Source: Penicillium oxalicum
Taxonomy: Eukaryota > Ascomycota > Eurotiomycetes > Eurotiales > Aspergillaceae
DNA: 64,000 bases
Assembly (NCBI RefSeq): GCF_001723175.1
Contig: NC_064650.1
Location: 1,674,001 to 1,738,000, forward strand
Reading direction: 5' to 3'
The notes below the pieces were generated by a model. That model saw nothing but the letters and a program-made list of their open reading frames with translations, had not been told where the DNA came from and made no database searches. Below are positions 25,535-37,506 of this stretch, piece after piece. Every line of letters begins with the position of its first letter. The first letter of the stretch is position 1. A program made the translations under genes and the position numbers.

Positions 25535-26352
25535 CTACCATAGAGTCACAGGCGTTTCTTGACAACGTTCCGAGCTCTCATTACGGCTGAAATCGCGCCG
25601 AAGTTGGCTCGGTTCAGAGTACTGGGAAGTCCAAAATTTGTAGATGATGCTTTGGTGTATGGGACCATCAGCATCCGGAAATATCCTTGCACTGTAAAGG
25701 CTTTTCACTTCGTCGGTATCTTTGATCTCGTCATATGGGCGGCTCCCAGTTGAGATCTCATAGATCGGACAGCCCAGTGCAAACAAGTCAGTCTTGGAAG
25801 TTCGTGGGGACAATGGAGAAATTCGATACCATTCCTCATCCTCAACCAACGGCTGCAAGTCTCCGATCACTGATCCAGCAAAGCCGCAGAGTTTGATCCA
25901 CAGATCGTCGGCCACGAGAAAGTTACGTGGGCTGATATCAGCGTGGATAACACCATAGGCATGTATAAAAGCAACAGCGTCGATAGTATTCCTAATCCAT
26001 CGGTCTCGGATATTGTCATCAATTTCGTTGCTCTGTAAATAATCGCGGAGGTTTCCAAGCTGGTAATGCTGAAAACGAAGGCCTTTAGCCTCAATATCGA
26101 GACAGTCGAGGATGTAAGGACTCTTGGGTAGAGTTTGATAAATGAACTTTTCGCGGTCAATGCATAATTCCGAGATAGATTCAATATGCTGCATATGTTC
26201 AATGACATTCAGTTGATCGCAACCTTTAGTGTTATGCTTAGAATGATTTTGATAACTTGTCCGTTGTTGTCCTGGAAGACCGCCCCTGTTGCTCCAAGCG
26301 CAATGAAAGAAGCAACCCCGTCGGGCTCAATCAATAGTGGGTCGCCATTCAT
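25535..26352 (-). pseudogene. protein kinase-like gene with a frame break and altered DFG motif
   Basis: The first part from the ATG at 26352 (MNGDPLLIEPDG) holds a glycine-loop-like segment (ALGATGAVFQ) and VIKII. That frame stops at 26209-26211. The next frame continues with the rest of a kinase domain: VIEHMQHIESISEL, then GVIHADISPRNFLV (HRD-loop equivalent, catalytic Asp kept) and IKLCGFAGS. Fungal relatives usually read CDFAGS there, so the metal-binding Asp of DFG is Gly. Then come DLFALGCPIYEISTGSRPYD and WTSQYSEPS at the normal C-terminal end. The break could be a one-base deletion, or a 35-nt GT..AG intron, which would be extremely short. Most likely a decaying kinase; otherwise a pseudokinase. 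Confidence 0.65.
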
Positions 26353-27314
26353 GATGTCTGTAATCGAGATAAATCTCAGGCAGTCAAAGAAGGATTGGGT
26401 GGTTATAACCTGAAAAGGAAAGACATGAATCTGTGTGATCGAGGGCCGGAGGGCTGCAAAACTGGTGTATCTGTCACGGGATGCGTGGCTCTCCAGGTAG
26501 GCGGTTCACCAGAGCCAATCTACCATCGGCAATGCCGGGGATACCACTAACCGCTGACTGGGTAAGACAATGCCCGTAGACTACCTACCAACTAAGCATG
26601 CATGAGTGGACTACTACCCCCGTTTTTTAATGTGACTGTTTTTAAATAAGTCTTTGTTCACTCTCTTCCGTGCAAGTTTACTAGATCAGCACCGACGACT
26701 TGCTGGAAAATTCTCCAACAACAATACATAAGTAGTAAGGTGTATTTTTCTTGTTCGGCATGTTCTCCTTCAATACAGTCATCCTGCATTGTATTATGGT
26801 GTAGTGTGGCCACTGCATAAATTGCTTGCATCCAGCAAGAGGCTGTCAAGAGATGCGTGGAAGATGTTCTGATGTGAAATCACTGGCCGCAGGGGATCTC
26901 CGGAGGCGGGATGATTTCCGGAATAGGACAGTGCAGTAACAAGGACACCATCTTATCGATCGGCGCGAAAGCTATGACACCAGAGGGACACATAGTCCTG
27001 GCACTAAAAAACCAGCATAATGAAAAATTCATTTAGGCAGCGATAAACATAATCTGCTAGAAACATTGTAAGTTTTACACAAAGACTTCAATGTGCATGT
27101 ACCAGGCTACTGCATCAAGGGTGGAGGATGTCACTAAGAGATCATGGTTTCCATTTATGGAAATCTACCCGGTTCTGTGCGGTAGCTTTCCCAATACAGT
27201 AGTCTTCCGCCAATAACCACGTTGAGGCCACACGACAACCAAGTTATTTAAGAGGGACGAAGTTCACGGAAAATATCTATTCGAATCATCTTCATTGAAT
27301 CTTTGAGTTTCGAA
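26353..27314. other. intergenic
   Basis: No gene seen; short ORFs only. Right end is the promoter of the DUF1479 gene. Confidence 0.6.
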
Positions 27315-28818
27315 ATGCCAGGAATTCTCTCCAGGACTGCTGTGCGCGCAGCTTCTACCTCCAGCGTCGGCCATACCACCAAGGCCGCCGGTGATATCTC
27401 GTCCGTCTTCCCAAGTCTCCAGCCAGGCTATAAGCCAGTACCGCTTCCTCCAAAATTCAAAGATTTGAAACGGCATCTCTTTTTTCAAAACCCGGAAGCT
27501 TTGACGGCAAGTTGGCGCAGACTCTTAGAAAGTTTGGAAAGAGAGACCAATGAAATTAAAACCAAAGGCAGCGATGTATGAGTCAAGCCTATCAACCGAT
27601 TCTTCGTCCAGGACTGCGATCAAAGATCATATTGCTAACTTTTTTTTTCAGATAATTCCGTCCGTCAATTACGATGATATTGTCTCGGGATTGGTTCCTG
27701 AATCAACACTGAGGGAGATCCGCCATCGCGGTACTGCGGTCATCCGCAATGTGATCCCTCGACAACAGGCTCTGGATTACAAAGAGCGCATCCATAAATA
27801 CATTGCCGAGAACAGGCAGGGAGTCAAAGCATTTCCAGCTGACTCACCAGCAGTCTACGAGCTCTACTGGACACCCAGTCAAGCAGAAGCTCGCGCCCAC
27901 TCGAACATGTTCACCACCCAGCGCTTTCTCCAGCGTTTATGGCATTCCTCTGATCCCGAGTCCAGAGTATCAACATCTCATTCTCTTACTTATGCGGATC
28001 GCTTGCGCATTCGAGACCCAGGTGATGCAAAATTCGCCCTCGGCCCCCATGTTGACGGAGGCTCTCTGGAGCGATGGGAGGATGCCGAGTATTCACGGGT
28101 GTACACAAAAATCCTCGAGGGTCAATGGGAGCAATACGATGCGTGGGACGTAAAACACCGCCTCAAGGCACAAATGGATCTGTACAATGGTGCCGGTGCC
28201 TGCTCAATGCTTCGCCTTTTTCAAGGCTGGTTATCTATGTCCGACACTGCCCCTGGTGAGGGATCGCTACGTGTGTGCCCTATGATCACTCAGACCACCG
28301 CCTACGCTATTCTGCGTCCGTTTTTCAATGCTCATACTCAGGAGCCAAAGTTGGATGCTTCTTTCCCAGGCTCTGTTCCTGGAGCTTGCCAGGAGTTCAA
28401 TTCTGTGACACATCCCCATCTGGAGTTGGAATCGACCATGGTTTCAGTTCCCAAGGTGGAACCGGGAGACTATGTGCTCTGGCACTGCGATATGATTCAC
28501 TCCGTGGACAAAGAGCACCGTGGAAAGGGGGACTCTAGTGTTCTGTATATCCCTGCCACGCCACTATGCGAAATGAATGTCCAGTATCTTCTCAAACAGC
28601 GTCAAGCTGCGATTGATTACTCGCCACCTTGGGACTTTCCTGGCGCCGGTGGTCCTGGCGAACGAGGTTTCAAGGGGGCCATGGAATGGAACAAGCTTAG
28701 CCTGGAGGGTCAACAGGCAATGGGCCTTGGTTACAAACCCTGGGAAATCTCGGAGCATATGAGTCAAGGCGAAAAGGAAGCCGTGCAGTCGGCGAACAAA
28801 GCTTGCTTCGGCGTATAA
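27315..28818 (+). CDS. DUF1479 family protein (2-oxoglutarate/Fe(II) dioxygenase-like)
   Basis: Exons 27315..27575 and 27652..28818 (76-bp intron ending in a T-run and CAG) give 475 aa in phase. The N-terminus (MPGILSRTAVRAASTSSVG) looks like a possible mitochondrial targeting peptide. DUF1479 hallmarks are present: RHRGTAVIRNVIPRQQALDY, YELYWTPSQAEARAH, GPHVDGGSLERW with the HxD pair, GWLSMSDTAPGEGSLRVCP, and DYVLWHCDMIHSVD providing a distal His. This matches the jelly-roll Fe(II)/2-oxoglutarate dioxygenase architecture proposed for the family (bacterial YbiU, fungal Gig2-like). The substrate is unknown. Length agrees with fungal members (about 420-480 aa). Confidence 0.88.
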
Positions 28819-29981
28819 TACCACCGCCATTAAGCAAGTTGAAGGCATCGATATCAAAGCAGTGTGGCAATCCGTTTCTTTCAATGGAAACAATACTTTT
28901 AGACGTTGTCTAAGAGTGCTGGAGCTTTGCAGGGAGCTCATGATTAGTCCCTTTTCCAACTGACTCGAAAGACAAGGTTTGAATTTAGCGCCGGTACCTA
29001 GTGCGTAGCTTAAGATACCGCCAGCATGAGTGAGCAAAACCTAATATCTAGAAGGAAATTTCACCTCCAGCGAGACTTTTACAAGGCTAGATTAATGGTC
29101 CTCAAAGTCATGTTTTCTAGAGCTCAATATCCTTGATATTTGCGAGTTTCGGTTAGCTGCATCCGAGGAACAGATGGAGCTGCACGAATCCGAGAATGCA
29201 TCTCCTGGTTTGTTTGCCATGATATCGCTAAGCGTCCGCCAATCATGCAGCTAAAAAGACTTAGTGTCCCCCAATCTGCGCCCAGAATTAAGCATAAGCG
29301 GAACGAACGAGAAAAATATGATATGTGCCTCAGTTATTGCAAGTACTTATCAAGTGAGAACTCTTGGCACATCCTCAGAGAGGAAGATTCCAGCAAGTGT
29401 CTTTCCACATTGAAAGAACCTCAAGCCAGGCCCTCACCCAACACCTTCCAAACGCCAAGACAACCGTGCTACCACGCTGAATCTAGATTAGTAAACGTAT
29501 GATTAGCCCCCTTTGAAGCCTGCCAGTCTGTATCACGTCAAGAGCTGGGCTAGGGAGCCCCCGGGCTGGTTTTCACTGACATGTGGCTCTCATGCGTTCA
29601 GGCTATACATGGATGTTTTGACACCATCGGAACACAAGGTTGGTCCAGTCCAAAACGGAGCATGCTAGAGACATCTAATTCCAAATAACGAGGCACTGTC
29701 GTTCATAAAAACTTGAAGGGATTGGTCATTGAGCACCTGCTGCCCAATTTGCAGGTTTGAAGTCTCTGGTTGGAAGAAGAGCTGCTCAAAGGCGCAGTGC
29801 AAGTCGAAATGTCACATTCATCATCTGACTTCAACCTTCACACCTGGTCTCTCACCCAGGACGTAGGCGAAGCATAATCATCACCTCTCACTTTTTTCAT
29901 CTTCCTTCAGACCTCACATCTTCTAGTCACATAGGACCTAAACATGGTCATCATTTTGGCTAGCATCTGAAAACATCAGCC
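28819..29981. other. intergenic
   Basis: 1.16 kb with no recognisable gene; includes the chitin synthase promoter with pyrimidine-rich patches near 29830-29930. Confidence 0.6.
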
Positions 29982-32900
29982 ATGAGTTCTCCTCACCGGC
30001 GTCACTATTCCCAGCAGTCGCTCCATTCAAACCCTGAAGCCAGAAATGTCTCGTCTCGATCTCGGGTTAGTTTTTACCAAAAGTATTTGACGCATCTCAT
30101 ACACTGATGTTCCCTTGTGGTATGAACATCTAGACCAGCTCTGAGATTGAAGAGGCAGAACTTTTCACCCCACCCCTGCTGCCTCCAAACCATTCGCGAC
30201 GATCATCGAGTCGAAGCGTGAGCAGCCAAAGTCGATACCTCCCAACTTACAGTGAGACAGCAAGCCGCTCGGTTAGGTCTCTACACACAGGAATCCCCGA
30301 TGGACAAGGCATCGAACTTGATGAATGCATCAGTCACGATGCAGATTCTACCAGTTCGAAACGATGGGCGCAGCGACAGGCTCCTGCTCTGAGCACCCTT
30401 CGTCGATACCCAACCCGTCGGATCAAATTGGTCAAAGGAGCTGTGCTCAGTGTAGACTATCCAGTCCCAAGCCCGATAAGAAATGCAATCGAGCCAAAGT
30501 ATCGTGACCTTGAGGATGGACAGAGTGAAGAGTTCACTCATATGCGGTGTAAGTTTGCCGATCATCTTTTCTCTTGGCCTCTCCTTAGTAACCTTACTGG
30601 ATCATCAAAGACACTGCTGCAACATGTGACCCTGATGAGTTCACTCTTCATCACGGCTACAATCTTCGTCCATCGATGTATAACAGGCACACCGAGATGC
30701 TCATCGCTATTACTTACTACAACGAGGACAAGGTGTTGACTGCAAGGACACTGCATGGCGTGATGCAGAATGTCCGGGATATCGTACGTTATCTTGCCGA
30801 TACTAAATGGCTTTGAACTTCCAGAGACACTTGCGATATGCAAAAGTCAATGTTTCTCACGCTATTTTGATAGGTCAATTTAAAGAAAACTAAGTTCTGG
30901 AATAAGGGAGGTCCAGCTTGGCAGAAGATCGTTGTCTGTCTTGTTTTCGATGGCATCAAACCCTGTGACAAAAACACTCTCGACCTCCTTGCTACGATTG
31001 GAGTTTATCAGGACGGTGTGATGAAACATGATCTCGATGGTCGTGAGACAGTGGCTCATATTGTGAGTGGTAAGCTAGACAATACAACAGGCACTGAGAT
31101 TTTAACTCCACTCCTTCAGTTTGAGTACACAACTCAGCTTTCAGTCACACCGGCGCAGCAACTCATAAGGCCATCTTCAGATAACCCGGACAATCTTCCT
31201 CCCGTGCAGATGATTTTCTGCCTTAAACAGAAAAATAGCAAGAAAATCAATTCCCACCGATGGTTGTTCAACGCATTTGGTCGAATCCTCAATCCAGAGG
31301 TCTGCATTCTGATTGATGCAGGTACCAAACCTGGCCACAAGTCACTGCTTACTCTTTGGGAGGCTTTCTACAATAATGAGGACCTTGGCGGAGCATGCGG
31401 TGAGATTCACGCGCTTCTCGGACCTGCATGGCGAAAGGTTTTGAATCCAATTGTCGCAGCACAGAATTTCGAGTATAAGATCTCAAATATCTTGGACAAG
31501 CCCCTTGAAAGCAGCTTTGGATACGTCAGTGTCTTGCCTGGCGCATTTTCTGCATACAGATACAAGGCTATTGTCGGCAGACCTCTCGAGCAATACTTTC
31601 ACGGCGACCATACTTTGTCGGAAAGACTAGGTAAAAAAGGCATTGAGGGGATGAATATATTCAAGAAGAATATGTTCCTCGCCGAGGATCGAATTCTATG
31701 CTTTGAACTGGTGGCGAAAGCGGGCTGTCGTTGGCGACTCACCTACGTGAAAGCGTCCAAAGGCGAAACAGATGTGCCTGAGAGCCCACCCGAGTTCCTT
31801 TCGCAAAGACGTCGCTGGCTCAATGGATCTTTTGCAGCTGGGCTTTATTCACTGATGCACTTCAATCGAATCTATCGAAGTGGCCATAGTATTCCAAGGC
31901 TCTTTTTCCTTCACATTCAATTCATATACAATGTCTGCCAGCTTATCATGACATGGTTTTCACTTGGTAAGTTCCATCTGACTATGATTGATTTGACTCT
32001 GCTAAATTCAGCCAGCCTCCTACTGGCTGACCACGTCGGTGATCATGGACATTGTCGGTACCCCCAGTGCAGTGAATCATTACAAATCTTGGCCATTCGG
32101 AACCGAGGCTTCGCCTATCTTTAACACCTTCATCAAGTTTGGCTACATCATTTTCCTTCTACTTCAGTTCATTCTAGCACTCGGGAACCGACCAAAGGGG
32201 TAAGAGATTGACTTTTGACAAGTCGGGTTCTTCATTGCTGACGAAGCAAACCTCAGGTCCAAAATTCCCTACACACTGTCCCTGGTCTATTTTTCTATCG
32301 TTCAATTCTACATTCTTGTGCTCTCATTCTATCTTGTGGCACAGGCATTGACACCCGAGAACCTCAGTTTCAACCTCAAGGACGGTGTCCTGGCATTTAT
32401 ACGACAATTCGTTTCGTCCACTGGAGGTGTCGTCCTAGTTGCGCTAGTCTCCACCTACGGCATTTATTTTATTGCAAGCTTTCTTTACTGGGACCCATGG
32501 CACATGTTTACCTCGTCATGGGCATACTTTCTTGGCATGCCCTCGTCGATCAACATCTTAATGGTTTACGCATTCTGCAACTGGCACGATGTTTCTTGGG
32601 GCACCAAAGGGTCAGATAAGGCCGATGCATTGCCATCCGCCCAGACCAAGCAAGACGCCCATGCTCCGTTCGTGGAGGAGATTGATAAGCCCCAGGCAGA
32701 CATCGACGTGCAATTTGAACAGACCGTCAAGCGAGCCCTGGCTCCCTGGCAGGAACCGGAGCAGAAGGACGAGACCACTCTCGAAGACTCTTACAAAGCC
32801 TTCCGAACCAATCTCGTTTTACTTTGGACTTTCAGCAACGGGCTTCTGGCCTTGTGCATTAACAATGACGGGATCAAGAAGATATGTCTGACGGTATGTC

Positions 32901-33077
32901 CCTTTGCCACTTGCCAAATTCCCAGGCTAATGTCTCTAGACGACTTCAACTCTCCGCACTGCGTGGTACTTCCGTGTTGTACTTTGGGCAACTTCAGGTC
33001 TTTCCATTTTTAGGTTCATGGGAGCACTGTGGTTCCTAGGCAAAGTTGCCGTTTTGTCCTTGTTTTCCAAACGCTGA
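29982..33077 (+). CDS. chitin synthase, class I/II type
   Basis: Eight exons: 29982..30065, 30134..30548, 30611..30783, 30874..31062, 31120..31966, 32016..32199, 32257..32893 and 32940..33077, giving 888 aa in phase. The 57-bp intron 31063..31119 is itself open and would insert 19 residues if retained. It polymerises N-acetylglucosamine from UDP-GlcNAc at the plasma membrane. Family-2 glycosyltransferase motifs are IVVCLVFDG, the DAG triad (354-356), EDRIL (476-480) and the product-binding QRRRW (516-520). The C-terminal membrane domain contains [18 protein letters not shown], typical of the class I/II group. The N-terminus ([17 protein letters not shown]) is Ser/Arg-rich. At 888 aa it fits class I (ChsC-like) better than class II (about 1000 aa), but the class is inference. 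Confidence 0.93.
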
Positions 33078-33631
33078 AGCGTTGAAGAGTGAGAGGCTCT
33101 AACATTTATAATAAGATAATATTCTTGTATCGTCAGCGCAGCGTTAATGAAATATATTAATCTTCGACAGAAGAGACGAAAGTCGATACGCAAATAGGTA
33201 TGTAAGGACCGTGCAGGGTTACCACTGTCTCCATGCAAACAGGGCTGCTGTTCCCGCATTCAAGTAAGAGTCAACTGCCTAAATCTGTCGACGTATTTTT
33301 ATTAAGAGGCACCGAGCATCTGTATCTATTACCAAATTAATTGGGCAAAGCGATCGCTTTGAGCGCCTGATGAGGCCTGTGGAGGCTCTCTGAGCAGTGA
33401 CTCACACCTAAAGACTTCCTTCAGGTTGTGGGGTCGGGTTCAAGCCACCGCGAACGTGATTTATCTCCAGGGCACCTGGCTTCCCAAGCTCGTCGATTTG
33501 ACCTTTCACCCATATCTCAAATTTGAAGACAGTAAAGGTTTGTGAGCATAGTGAGCCTTTTCCGGTGCTGTACTAGCTGACCCCGGGTCCTTGATAGTCG
33601 TGGGGGTGTACGGTTCTCGTTTCTTTACAAC
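33078..33631. other. intergenic
   Basis: Between chitin synthase and the RidA-like gene. Apart from the SINE-like piece at 33381-33446 nothing is seen. Confidence 0.6.
33381..33446 (+). repeat. possible SINE or tRNA-like relic
   Basis: AGGCTCTCTGAGCAGTGACT is followed by CACACCT and CAGGTTGTG, then GGGTTCAAGCC, a B-box match. The order (A-box-like, CAGTG, CACCT, CAG-GGTT, TTCRA) resembles the minus-strand element at 8490-8532. The T-arm does not pair properly, so it is not a functional tRNA. Confidence 0.3.
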
Positions 33632-34084
33632 ATGGCCTCAGATACACCGTCATCGTCGCAGAAGCGATTCTACAGCACTTCCTCACCCTGGGAGGCTAAG
33701 TTTGGATACTATCGCGCCGTCCGACACGGGAGGCACATCTTCGTCTCAGGATCAACAGCCGCAGATCCTGACTCCCCACCCGAGGCACCCCGCGTCCGCT
33801 GTCCTGGAGACGCGCGCGCTCAAGCTCAAATTACTTTCCAAGAAATCATTCAGGCCATTCAGGCTGTGGGTGGCCGGGGAGCCGAGAGTGTTGTTCGATG
33901 CCGCATGTTCGTGAGTCGCAAGGAAGATTGCGGGGCCGTCGGCGAGGCTTTTCGCGAGGCTTTGGGGAAGCAGAATGGTGATCAAGTGGGAGCGGCAGCA
34001 ACGATGATTGTTGTGGGGGACAGCTTTGTGGATGCGGAAATGCTTGTTGAGATTGAAGTGGATGCTATTGCAGAGGAGGATTGA
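33632..34084 (+). CDS. RidA/YjgF/YER057c/UK114 family protein
   Basis: Single exon, 150 aa, start at the ATG before ASDTPSSSQKRFYS. RidA-type proteins are trimeric and hydrolyse reactive enamine/imine intermediates of amino acid metabolism; some relatives have other or no enzyme activity. Visible features are the N-terminal strand RAVRHGRHIFVSGSTAAD, the central helix ARAQAQITFQEIIQAIQAV, and VVRCRMFVSRKEDC followed by MLVEIEVDAIAEED at the end. The Arg of the family's active site matches R105 in VVRCRM; the terminal Glu matches EIEVDA. There is no targeting peptide. Several annotated fungal relatives are about 130-150 aa, so it is complete. Confidence 0.88.
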   Translation: MASDTPSSSQKRFYSTSSPWEAKFGYYRAVRHGRHIFVSGSTAADPDSPPEAPRVRCPGDARAQAQITFQEIIQAIQAVGGRGAESVVRCRMFVSRKEDCGAVGEAFREALGKQNGDQVGAAATMIVVGDSFVDAEMLVEIEVDAIAEED

Positions 34085-34506
34085 TTGGGCTGATGACCAG
34101 TGGGAGTGAATAATTACACGTGAGCGCCGAGTATACTTCTCACGGCAATCTGGCCAAGGTCATGTTGAGAATGAAACATCCATCACTTAGCCAGCAGTGT
34201 TGAGGATAATCGAGTGTAGTGAGAATGAATCTCCAAGGATCAGAAACTCAATGGGTAGAAAAATGGAGCAGAAAGTGTCTACTCCCATCAATCTTTTACC
34301 TTCGAATTTCTACCGATTGGAATCTCGTTGAGGATGAGCATACTCGACAATCTGCCAGTCGTCAGCGGAGAAGAGACGGTTATCTTATCGCGCATCTGTG
34401 AACAGAAATGCGGCTGGAGAGACCGCCCGCGCAACTCCACCCAAGCTCGACGCCAACACCACCTCACCCTCTACCATCCCCCGTCAAATGCCCCGATCAT
34501 AGCATA
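34085..34506. other. intergenic, EMC1 promoter
   Basis: 422 bp. An upstream ATG at 34408 is in frame with EMC1, but the signal peptide begins at the ATG at 34507, so the region is treated as leader. Confidence 0.6.
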
Positions 34507-37506
34507 ATGCGGCTTCAAGTGGTATTTTCCATTGCCGCGTGCTTGTCGCCTGTGGCGGCTATCTATGCTGATGAGGTCAATCACATTGACTTCCATCACG
34601 CCCTCCTTGGTGCCCCCTCCCTCGACTCAACATTCTTCCTGAAGCCCTCCTCCTCCTCCAACGCCTCGCTTCTCTATACGATTTCCGAGAAATCAATCGT
34701 TGGTGCTGTGAACCCTCGTGATGGCTCATTGATCTGGCGCCAAGACTTAAGTCGATCCGGCTCTTCGCCCGCTGGTCCAGCCATCCTTCGTGGACTGGAT
34801 GGGAATAACGCGGTGGTCAGCGCCGTTGGGGACTCTGTCGCCTCATGGAGTGCCCAAGATGGCAAATTGGTTTGGGAATCCCGACTTCACGATGGCGTCG
34901 TGGCGGATCTTGAGCTACTCGAGCTACAGGATGCCAGCGCAAGCTCTAATACAAGAGATGTGATTGTGCTGACCTCCAACAACGGTGCCGGGGTGATGAG
35001 GCGGCTCGATGGTGACTTGGGAAAGATTAAATGGGAACACAAAGACACCAGGTTCGTGCTGATCGTGGTAGCCATGATGAAATATCACTGACCTCGGATA
35101 AAGCGGTGATATCCCCTTCCAAGTGTCCTCCTCCCCAACAGAAGTCTTCTACATTTCCCTCCAACCCGCCCTGTTGAAGGGCTACAGAATCAAAGTGACT
35201 GCTCTCGACCCAATCACCGGTCGCCAATCTCGCCATGTGATTTTGAATTCCGAGGGTGATGTGACTGGCCAGGAATCGGTCTTCTTCGTCGGTGCCAATA
35301 CCGCCTCTCCCCTAATTGCCTGGGCAGACAAGTCGTTGAAATCCCTCAAAGTCAATGTGATTGGCACGAAGCATATCAACACTCTGGCAATCGACAATGC
35401 CTCCGGTCTTGAGATTGAGAAAATTACGGTCCATGCTCCTCAAAAGCTGAACTCGCTCGCTCATTTCCTGGTCCACTACAAGACACAGACTGGTGCCTGG
35501 GCAGAGGTCTACCATGTGGACATGAAGTCCTCCGTTGTGACCAAAGCCTACAATCTTCCATACCTCCAAGGCCAGTCGGTCATTGCCACGAACAACATCA
35601 ACGCCAACGTTTACTTCACCCGGGTGACTGATACAGAGGCTCTCGTTGTCTCTTCCGCGTCTCACGGAATCTTGGGTCGTTGGAAGGCCGATGTGGCCAC
35701 GAGCGACCCAATACTGCACGCAGTTGCAGACGTTGTTACTAAGGGCAAGACGGTCGCCGTGCGCTCAGCCATTGTCCACGAGTCTGGAGACTGGTCTTTG
35801 ATCCGCAATGGTCAGACTGAGTGGACTCGCCCAGAGGCCTTGGTTCACACACTGGCTGCTGCATGGGCTGAAGACGAGGACTTGGAAGATCTTGCCCATG
35901 AACTTGAAATTGAAGGTCACGAAACTCTTCTTGGCGCCTATGTCCACCGTGTGAAGCGTCACCTTCGTGATCTCCAACACTTCCCCGAGTGGGTCAAGGA
36001 CCTTCCCAAACGTATCATCACTAGTATCCTCAGTGATGAAGTTTCCAATCTTGATAGCTTCGGTGTTGCACAGTCTGTGATCTTGGCTACCAAAAAGGGG
36101 CGTATTTACGCACTGGACACCGGTCGTCATGGTGTCATCAAGTGGAGCATCCAAGCTGAGAAGACTGCTCACTGGGACGTCAAGGCCGTTCTCACGAACC
36201 CTGGCTTAGCCGAGGTCTATCTTGGTGATGGCAGCTCAGTGCGTGTGAACAGCACCACTGGAAAAATTCTCGCGCGGTCTTCTCCAACGGATGTCAAGCT
36301 AGCAACCGTTGCCACCATCAACCAACAGACTGGCTTGGCGGTGTCCCAAAACCGTGCTGTCGGCATTCGTGAGGATGGATCTCCGGTCGCACCTCTCGGA
36401 GCCCTGGATGGATTTTTGGTAACTACAAGCCAAGATGGCCGTCTTCTTGGCTGGGTTGAAACAGACAGCAAGTCACCTGTTTGGGACTTCGTTCCTCCCG
36501 CGGGTCAAAGGGTTGTCAAGGCTGTGAGCCGCCCCTCGCATGACCCTGTTGCATCAATTGGCAAGGTTCTTGGCGATCGGTCTGTTCTGTACAAGTACCT
36601 CAATCCCAACTTGGTTTTAGTGACTGCCGTGAATGAGCAAGATCACACCGCAGGCTTCTATCTCCTTGACGGAGTTTCAGGCAAGGTTCTGTACTCGGTG
36701 AGCCGTGCTGGTGTTGACCCAACCCAACCCATCACGTCTGCCATTTCTGAAAACTGGTTCGCTTATTCCTTCTTCGGAGATGCCGTCGGCGAATCCTCTG
36801 CCAAGGGCTACCAGCTAGTTGTGTCAGAGCTCTACGAGTCACCCATTGCAAATGATCGTGGTCCTCTTGGCTCAGCTGGAAACTACTCCAGTCTTCACAA
36901 CGGGCGCGGTAACAGCCTTTCGCTCCCTCACGTTGTTTCGCAGTCATTTGTCATTGCTGAGCCTATCTCTCACATGGCTGTCACCCAGACCCGCCAGGGT
37001 ATCACTGTCCGACAACTCCTGTGCGTTTTACCATCCTCCAACGCTATCGTGGGGATTCCTCGTCAGGTGCTGGACCCTCGGCGCCCTGTCGATCGTGATG
37101 CCACCTCTGCCGAGGCGGAGGAGGGATTGTTCCGCTATGCGCCTTTCCTTGAATTTGATGGGCGATGGTACTTGACTCACTCTCGTGACGTGACGGGCAT
37201 CAAATCAATTCTGACCGGGTCAACTTTGTTGGAGAGTACCGGATTGGTGTTTGCCTATGGAGGCGACATTTTCGGCACCCGGACTACTCCCAGCCAAGCC
37301 TTCGATATTCTTGGCAAGAGTTTCTCAAAGTTGCAGCTTGTTCTCACGGTCGTGGCTTTGACAGGTGGTGTGATTTTCTTAGCCCCTCTGGTAAGTCTCT
37401 TCTTTCTGATTTTGCCTCCGTGTGCTCTTTTGCTATTTCGCCTCGAGATACTAACGTTTTACAGGCACGGGCCAAGCAAGTCAACATGTTGTGGAAATCT
37501 TCTTAG
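34507..37506 (+). CDS. EMC1: ER membrane protein complex subunit 1
   Basis: Exons 34507..35051, 35104..37390 and 37465..37506 give 957 aa in phase. EMC1 is the large lumenal subunit of the EMC, which inserts tail-anchored and multipass proteins into the ER membrane. Start MRLQVVFSIAACLSPVAAIY is a signal peptide; the in-frame ATG at 34408 would bury it, so the later start is chosen. The N-terminal half has PQQ-like propeller repeats (AVNPRDGSLIWRQDL, SWSAQDGKLVWESRL, LDGDLGKIKWEHK). The conserved C-terminal domain is clear, with PISHMAVTQTRQGITVRQLL and GIPRQVLDPRRP. A single membrane helix (LVLTVVALTGGVIFLAPLA) ends in a short cytosolic tail, ARAKQVNMLWKSS, encoded by the last 42-nt exon. 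Confidence 0.95.

Noticed and set aside
34408..34506. Upstream in-frame start for EMC1
   Set aside because: It would place a Pro-rich stretch before the signal peptide; the ATG at 34507 fits the family.
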